Below are positions 59,124-64,000 of a DNA stretch of 64,000 bases, one piece after another. The DNA is taken from the NCBI RefSeq assembly GCF_029717145.1, contig NZ_CP099222.1, positions 2,170,001 to 2,234,000 of the forward strand, read 5' to 3'. Under the pieces are notes generated by a model. The model saw only the letters and a list, made by a program, of their open reading frames with translations, did not search any database and was not told the DNA's origin. Source of the stretch: Citrobacter freundii. Lineage in GTDB: Bacteria; Pseudomonadota; Gammaproteobacteria; Enterobacterales; Enterobacteriaceae. The stretch's first letter is position 1. Every line of letters begins with the position of its first letter. The position numbers and the translations under genes are program-made.

Positions 59124-60296
59124 TCAGCGTAGCGAACGAATAGCGTTTATTAACCCATTCACACCTTTTTCCAGTTTTGCTCGCGGACATCCGGCATTCA
59201 GACGGACAAAACCGCGACCTTCTTCACCATAGGTATATCCCGGCATGATCGCGACTTTTTGCTGATGGATGAGTACATCCTGCAACGCATGATCATCAAT
59301 ATTGAGCGGACGCAGGTCAATCCATGCCAGATAAGTTGATTGTGGGATCTGCCAGTTTAACTCAGGGAACGCAGCATTAAGCTCATGTGCGACATAGTGC
59401 AGATTAGCGGCCAGATAATCGCGTAACGCATCCAACCACGGGGCGCCGTGCTGATAAGCAGCAATATGCGCGGTAAGCGCCAGTACGGCAGGTGAGGAAA
59501 GGCCATCTCGGCCTTTTAGCGCCGCAAGGTAGTGGTTACGGCTATCGGCGTCTTCAACGATCCCGTAAGCCCCGGTTAGCGCCGGAATATTAAAACTCTT
59601 GGAGCCGGATGTGAGCAGCGCCCAGTCGCCTCGAGCAACCTGACTCCATGGGATATGAGGTTGTTGATCCCATACTATGTCCATATGAATCTCGTCGGAA
59701 ATGACCTTCACGCCGTGCCGTTGACACATGCTGGCCATGGTTTCCAGTTCATCTCGGGTCCAGACCTTGCCGGTCGGATTCTGCGGACTACAGAGCAGAA
59801 GAATTTTGCTTTCAGGCCGCGAGAGGGTTTCTTCCAGCTTAGCCATATCGCAATACCAGCCGTGCGCACGTTTCTCCAGTGCAACAGGGTGCACTGTACG
59901 CTGGTTGCCTTTGATGGCGTTGTAAAACGCATCGTAAGCTGGAGTATGGATAACCACCGCGTCACCCGTTGATGACCACTGGCGGATCAGCTCCGACACC
60001 ATATAGATGACGGAGGGGCCATAAACTACAGATTGCGGATCGATTTGGGTGTTATGGCGGGTCAGGAACCAGTGGCTAATTGCCGCCAAAAAATCATCAT
60101 TTTTCCAGCGACTGTAGCCCAACACACCGTGTGACAGGCGCTGCGTCAGCGCCTGGAGAATGCATGGTGCGGTGGCAAAATCCATATCTGAGATGGTGAA
60201 TGGTAGCAGGTCGGCTGAACCAAACCGGTCGGCGACATAATCCCATTGGGTGCACCAGGTACCGTGCCTGTCCACTTCAGTTGAGAAATCAAACAT
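59124..60296 (-). CDS. malY: PLP-dependent cystathionine beta-lyase/regulatory protein MalY
   Basis: A 390-residue fold-type I aminotransferase-like enzyme. The PLP lysine is in LTSGSKSFNIPAL near residue 233, and LCSPQNPTGKVWTRDEL is the family NPTG region. In E. coli MalY has C-S lyase activity and also binds and inhibits MalT, the maltose activator. It follows malX by ten bases, as one operon under MalI. Confidence -1.
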   Translation of the reverse strand: MFDFSTEVDRHGTWCTQWDYVADRFGSADLLPFTISDMDFATAPCILQALTQRLSHGVLGYSRWKNDDFLAAISHWFLTRHNTQIDPQSVVYGPSVIYMVSELIRQWSSTGDAVVIHTPAYDAFYNAIKGNQRTVHPVALEKRAHGWYCDMAKLEETLSRPESKILLLCSPQNPTGKVWTRDELETMASMCQRHGVKVISDEIHMDIVWDQQPHIPWSQVARGDWALLTSGSKSFNIPALTGAYGIVEDADSRNHYLAALKGRDGLSSPAVLALTAHIAAYQHGAPWLDALRDYLAANLHYVAHELNAAFPELNWQIPQSTYLAWIDLRPLNIDDHALQDVLIHQQKVAIMPGYTYGEEGRGFVRLNAGCPRAKLEKGVNGLINAIRSLR

Positions 60297-60306
60297 ATTG
60301 TTGCCC

Positions 60307-61899
60307 TTATGCCTGTACGGTATTCATCAGAACCGTCATTTCGTCCTTCACCGACTGGACCTGCGGACCGATGACGACCTGCAAGTTATGCTGATTGAGT
60401 TGAACGACACCAATCGCGCGATTGTCCTTCAGTGCCTGCACGTTCACAAGCGACATATCTTTCACGGAAAGACGCAAGCGGGTAATGCAATTATCCAGGC
60501 TGACGATATTCTCAGCGCCACCCAGCGCCGCCAGAATAGCCGGGACGTTATAGCCTGATTTGCCCGGCGTTCCTGCCATGACTTTCTCAATATTGCTGGC
60601 AATTTCGACATCACGACCCGGTGTTTTAAGATTAAAGCGGGTGATGGCGAAGCGGAAGATGACGTAGTACACCGCGAACCAGATAGCAGCGACAACCGGT
60701 ACCAGATACCACTTGGTGGACAACCCGTGCAGGATGCCAAACACCACGAAGTCAATCAGGTTGCCATCGGTATTGCCGATAGTGACGCCAAGCACAGCCA
60801 TGATAGTGAAGCCCAGTCCGGTCAACAGTGCGTGAATAACGTACAGCACTGGTGCGACGAACAGGAATAAGAACTCCAGAGGTTCGGTGGTACCGCCAAT
60901 CACGCAGGCGATCAGGCCGGAGATTAATAATCCCTTAATTTTGTGACGATTTTCAGGGCGAGCACAGTGGTACATCGCTAACGCAGCGCCCGGTAAACCG
61001 CCGAGGAACGCCGGCATTTTGCCCTGGGACAGGAAACGCGTGGCACTTTCAGAGAAGCCCTGAGTGGTAGGGCAGCTCAATTGGGCCTGGAAAATAGTCA
61101 GCGCGCCGCTAACGCTATGACCACATACCTCCTGCGTACCGCCAGCTTCAGTGAAGCGAATTAAGGCCACCAGAATGTGATGCAGGCCAAACGGCAACAG
61201 CAGACGTTCACCGGTACCAAACAGCATCGGACCAAAATCACCGGCGCTATTGATGATGTTACCCAAGCCAGTGATACCCATGGCGAAGAACGGCCAAATC
61301 AGCGGAATGACCAGCCCGACCAGTCCCATCACTACCGACGAAATAATCGGAACAAAACGGGTACCACCGAAGAACGCCAGCGCATCCGGCAGGCGAATGT
61401 TGTGGAAACGTTCATGCAGCATCCAGACAATGATCCCGGCGATTACCGCACCGAGGATCCCAGTGTCGATCGACTGGATCCCCAGAATGTTTTGCACGTT
61501 GTTAGCTTTGAGGATCGCCGCATCCGTGGTGGGCAATATTCCCTTGGCCGTTAACCAAAAGTTGACGGCCAGGTTCATTACCGCATAGCCGACAAAACCG
61601 GCAAAGGCCGCAACGCCTTTGTTTTCGCGCGCCAGGCCAAGCGGGATAGCGATACAAAACATCACCGGCAGAAAACTAAATGCGAAGGATCCGACTTTGC
61701 TCATCCAGGTAAACAGCGCCTGCAACATCGGGTTCCCCAACGCGGGGATCAGTGTAATGACATCATGGCTGCTTAATGAGCTGCCGATCCCCAGCATGAT
61801 CCCGCAAAACGAGAGCAGTGCTACGGGCAACATAAAGGTTTTGCCCAACTGCTGGAAAAATTCCCATAACGTGACTTTTGGTGTGGTTCTCGTCGTCAT
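60307..61899 (-). CDS. malX: PTS maltose/glucose-type enzyme IICB MalX
   Basis: A 530-residue phosphotransferase permease. About ten membrane helices form the IIC domain (FGLHHILVALIRFTEAGGTQ; GGTTEPLEFLFLF). A C-terminal IIB domain has the phosphorylated Cys in SLDNCITRLRLSV near residue 453. It is the first gene of malXY and divergent from malI, with two MalI operators between them. Confidence -1.
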   Translation of the reverse strand: MTTRTTPKVTLWEFFQQLGKTFMLPVALLSFCGIMLGIGSSLSSHDVITLIPALGNPMLQALFTWMSKVGSFAFSFLPVMFCIAIPLGLARENKGVAAFAGFVGYAVMNLAVNFWLTAKGILPTTDAAILKANNVQNILGIQSIDTGILGAVIAGIIVWMLHERFHNIRLPDALAFFGGTRFVPIISSVVMGLVGLVIPLIWPFFAMGITGLGNIINSAGDFGPMLFGTGERLLLPFGLHHILVALIRFTEAGGTQEVCGHSVSGALTIFQAQLSCPTTQGFSESATRFLSQGKMPAFLGGLPGAALAMYHCARPENRHKIKGLLISGLIACVIGGTTEPLEFLFLFVAPVLYVIHALLTGLGFTIMAVLGVTIGNTDGNLIDFVVFGILHGLSTKWYLVPVVAAIWFAVYYVIFRFAITRFNLKTPGRDVEIASNIEKVMAGTPGKSGYNVPAILAALGGAENIVSLDNCITRLRLSVKDMSLVNVQALKDNRAIGVVQLNQHNLQVVIGPQVQSVKDEMTVLMNTVQA

Positions 61900-61944
61900 C
61901 TAACGACTCCTTGTAAAAAATCGACCAACGAATGATGGCGAGAA

Positions 61945-61960
61945 GATAAAACGTTTTACC
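61945..61960. promoter_or_regulatory. MalI operator, malX-proximal
   Basis: GATAAAACGTTTTACC matches the MalI palindrome GATAAAACGTTTTATC except for one base. It lies 46 bases upstream of the malX start. Confidence -1.
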
Positions 61961-62023
61961 TAATTTTAGTGCGTTACAAATCACATTATCGAAGGATAAT
62001 AGGGCGTATAAATACGGATGATT

Positions 62024-62039
62024 GATAAAACGTTTTATC
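62024..62039. promoter_or_regulatory. MalI operator, malI-proximal
   Basis: GATAAAACGTTTTATC is a perfect 16-bp palindrome, 31 bases before the malI start. Its centre is 79 bp from the other copy. It supports repression of malXY and autorepression of malI. Confidence -1.
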
Positions 62040-62069
62040 CATCACGTTATCAGGGAGCTTTCTGGTTTT

Positions 62070-63098
62070 ATGGCTATAGCCAAAAAAATAACCATTCATG
62101 ATGTAGCGCTGGCGGCCGGTGTCTCAGTCAGTACCGTCTCATTGGTTCTTAGCGGCAAAGGGCGTATCTCATCAGCGACCGGAGAACGGGTCAATGCTGC
62201 CATCGAACAACTGGGGTTCGTACGTAACCGCCAGGCATCGGCGCTGCGTGGCGGGCAGAGTGGGGTTATTGGGTTAATCGTTCGCGATCTCTCGACGCCG
62301 TTTTATGCCGAACTGACGGCAGGACTGACGGAAGCCTTAGAAGCTCAGGGGCGGATGGTATTTTTACTGCATGGCGGTAAGGACGGCGAACAGCTGGCCC
62401 AGCGTTTCTCGATGTTACTCAATCAGGGTGTTGACGGGGTGGTGATCGCCGGAGCCGCAGGCAGCAGCGACGCGTTACGGCAGTTGGCCGGTGAAAAGGG
62501 TATTCCGGTAGTGTTTGCTTCACGCGCCAGCTATCTGGATGATGCTGACACCGTCAGACCCGACAATATGCAGGCTGCGCAGCTGTTAGTTGAGCATCTT
62601 GTCGGGCATGGTCATCAACGAATCGCCTGGTTAGGTGGACAGAGCTCCTCTCTGACCCGTGCAGAACGCGTGGGGGGATATTGCGCCACGCTGCTTAAAT
62701 TTGGACTGCCTTTTCACAGCGATTGGGTACTGGAGTGCGCCTCAAGCCAGAAGCAGGCCGCAGACGCCGTGACGGCGCTACTACGGCATAACCCGACCAT
62801 CAGTGCGGTGGTGTGCTATAACGAAACTATCGCCGTTGGGGCTTGGTTTGGCCTGATGAAAGCAGGGCGACAGAGTGGTGAAATTGGCGTTGACCGTTAT
62901 TTTGAACAGCAGATCTCGCTAGCCGCCTTTGCCGATGTGGCAGAGAACGCTCTGGATGATTTACCGATTATTTGGGCCAGCACGCCCGCGCGTGAAATGG
63001 GATATACACTGGCTGAACGCGTACTCCAGCGAATCAGCAGTGATGAGGGGCATTCGCGCAATCTGACGTTATCCGCCAGACTGGTGACGCAAAAGTAA
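62070..63098 (+). CDS. malI: LacI-family repressor MalI
   Basis: A 342-residue repressor. The helix-turn-helix and hinge read TIHDVALAAGVSVSTVSLVLSGKGRIS near residues 7-34. The start at 62070 gives the E. coli length. It represses malXY from the two palindromes upstream; the inducer is unknown. It is convergent with ydgA over a strong terminator. Confidence -1.
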   Translation: MAIAKKITIHDVALAAGVSVSTVSLVLSGKGRISSATGERVNAAIEQLGFVRNRQASALRGGQSGVIGLIVRDLSTPFYAELTAGLTEALEAQGRMVFLLHGGKDGEQLAQRFSMLLNQGVDGVVIAGAAGSSDALRQLAGEKGIPVVFASRASYLDDADTVRPDNMQAAQLLVEHLVGHGHQRIAWLGGQSSSLTRAERVGGYCATLLKFGLPFHSDWVLECASSQKQAADAVTALLRHNPTISAVVCYNETIAVGAWFGLMKAGRQSGEIGVDRYFEQQISLAAFADVAENALDDLPIIWASTPAREMGYTLAERVLQRISSDEGHSRNLTLSARLVTQK

Positions 63099-63109
63099 TG
63101 CGCCAGAGG

Positions 63110-63141
63110 TAAAAAAGCCCGATAAATCGCTTTATCGGGCT
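63110..63141. terminator. Bidirectional terminator between malI and ydgA
   Basis: AGCCCGATAAA (63116-63126) pairs perfectly with TTTATCGGGCT (63131-63141) around TCGC. In the ydgA direction it is followed by six T; in the malI direction the T tract is missing. Confidence -1.
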
Positions 63142-63166
63142 GTGGCGGACATCACGCAGATGGAAA

Positions 63167-64000
63167 TTACGGCTGCGGCATGGCCGGGGCATCTGGTGCG
63201 GAAAGTGTTGGCATACCAAACATGCCGACAAACTCATCCAGTGGCATTTTTTGGCCGTTGAGCGTCACCTGACCGTTTGCGTACTGCAGGCTGGAGCCGA
63301 TGGTGTTGTCCTGTACCGTCGTGATGCGGAACATTTGACCCATCGCAGCAAGACCATTGACCTGCTGTTTCGCCATACCTGCCGCTTCTTCCTGCTGATA
63401 TCCTTCCAGTTTGGCAATCTGGGTCATGAACTCAGTTGCCATATCCATCGGGATCGCCAGCTTCGCGTCCAGTGATTTCACTGAGCGATCCACTTCCTGG
63501 GCCAGCGTTTTTGGTTCTTCCTGGTTCGCATTCGGGTCTTTCAGGAACAGGGACAGATTAAAGCTGGTCTCACCCTTGGCATTTTTCCAGCTCAGTGGCG
63601 CAACGGTAATAACCGGCTCACCCTTCATCAGAATAGGCAGAGCGCTGAAGAACGCTTCGGTCACTTTCTGCTGATACAGCTCCGGGTTTTGCACTACGTC
63701 AATCTGTGACATCAATGCTTTGGTTTGGGCACTATACTGCTGGCTGAACTGATGTAATGCTTCGCCATCAATCTGGCCTACTTTCAGCGTCAGCTTACCG
63801 CTACCCAAATCTTGACCCTGCAATTTCAGGCTGTTGATCGTGTAATCCAGCTGGCTGTTGACGGTTTTACCCTCGTTAACCAGGTCTGATTTACCGTCGA
63901 TGCCCATGCCTTCCAGCACCGCCAGCTCTTTGCCTTCGACGGAAATAGACAGCTTATCAAGGGACAATTTCTGATCGCCAATACGCTCACCAAAGCTGGC
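63167..64000 (-). CDS. ydgA: DUF945 family protein YdgA, C-terminal part
   Basis: The open frame runs from the stop at 63167 to the window edge, so the N terminus lies outside. The visible 277 residues match the C-terminal part of E. coli YdgA (SFGERIGDQKLSL, AVLEGMGIDGKSDLVN, SLDAKLAIPMDMATEFMTQIAKLEGYQ, GQKMPLDEFVGMFGMP). YdgA is a predicted envelope-associated protein of the DUF945 family, with a signal or membrane segment at the missing N terminus. The function is unknown. Confidence -1.
   Translation of the reverse strand, partial: ASFGERIGDQKLSLDKLSISVEGKELAVLEGMGIDGKSDLVNEGKTVNSQLDYTINSLKLQGQDLGSGKLTLKVGQIDGEALHQFSQQYSAQTKALMSQIDVVQNPELYQQKVTEAFFSALPILMKGEPVITVAPLSWKNAKGETSFNLSLFLKDPNANQEEPKTLAQEVDRSVKSLDAKLAIPMDMATEFMTQIAKLEGYQQEEAAGMAKQQVNGLAAMGQMFRITTVQDNTIGSSLQYANGQVTLNGQKMPLDEFVGMFGMPTLSAPDAPAMPQP

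Overview
The window is a chromosomal segment from a member of the Enterobacteriaceae. From about 19.5 kb to the right edge the gene order matches, in inverted orientation, the ydgA-malIXY-add-rsx-nth-dtpA-tyrS-slyA-sodC-nemRA-sodB-purR-cfa-ribE-mdtK backbone known from E. coli and Salmonella. Protein sequences differ from my recollection of E. coli K-12 by about 5-20 percent. lhr is absent between rnt and grxD, and the accessory genes on the left are not those of K-12. A Citrobacter- or Salmonella-like genus is the best guess; the species cannot be proved from the window alone. No search was run, and all family names rest on motifs and remembered homologues.

Left accessory region (1-8,080): a frameshifted LysR regulator gene lies divergent to a large inverse autotransporter (intimin/invasin/SinH type). 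Two signal-peptide proteins follow on the same strand. The second gene and the C terminus of the autotransporter end in the same Ig-like domain, and the second and third genes share an N-terminal TVKGR motif. The layout resembles the SinH/SinI and ZirT/ZirS/ZirU export-adhesion systems. The block abuts two tandem tRNA-Val(GAC) genes.

Variable region (8,240-19,900): a cupin protein, a second tryptophanyl-tRNA synthetase, a PhzF-like enzyme, a membrane diguanylate cyclase, an AI-2E family permease, an orphan ABC membrane domain divergent from a TetR regulator with two identical palindromic operators, a DUF1294 protein, two paralogous small exported proteins, an unlisted 28-residue membrane peptide, a His-rich lipoprotein and a chromosomal type A chloramphenicol acetyltransferase. 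The most striking signal is upstream of the second TrpRS gene. There is a 19-codon leader peptide with two adjacent Trp codons, followed by alternative hairpins and a strong terminator stem: a classical ribosome-mediated transcription attenuator of the trp type.

Conserved core (19,550-64,000): ydhR, an RluA-family pseudouridine synthase, mdtK, ribE, cfa, punC/punR (ydhC/ydhB), purR, ynhF, ydhP, sodB, mepH, grxD, rnt, gloA, nemA/nemR, ydhL, ydhF, sodC, ydhK/J/I, slyA, slyB, anmK, mliC, pdxH, tyrS, pdxY, gstA, dtpA, nth, rsxEGDCBA, ydgK, cnu, blr, ydgJ, add, an ynfU-like zinc-ribbon protein, malY/malX/malI and the C-terminal end of ydgA. Operators are visible for PurR, NemR (two), SlyA and MalI (two), and most convergent gene pairs share hairpin terminators. 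Functional groups include redox defence (sodB, sodC, grxD, nemA, gloA, rsx), vitamin B6 metabolism (pdxH, pdxY), drug and envelope export (mdtK, ydhIJK, punC, ydhP) and DNA/RNA maintenance (nth, rnt).
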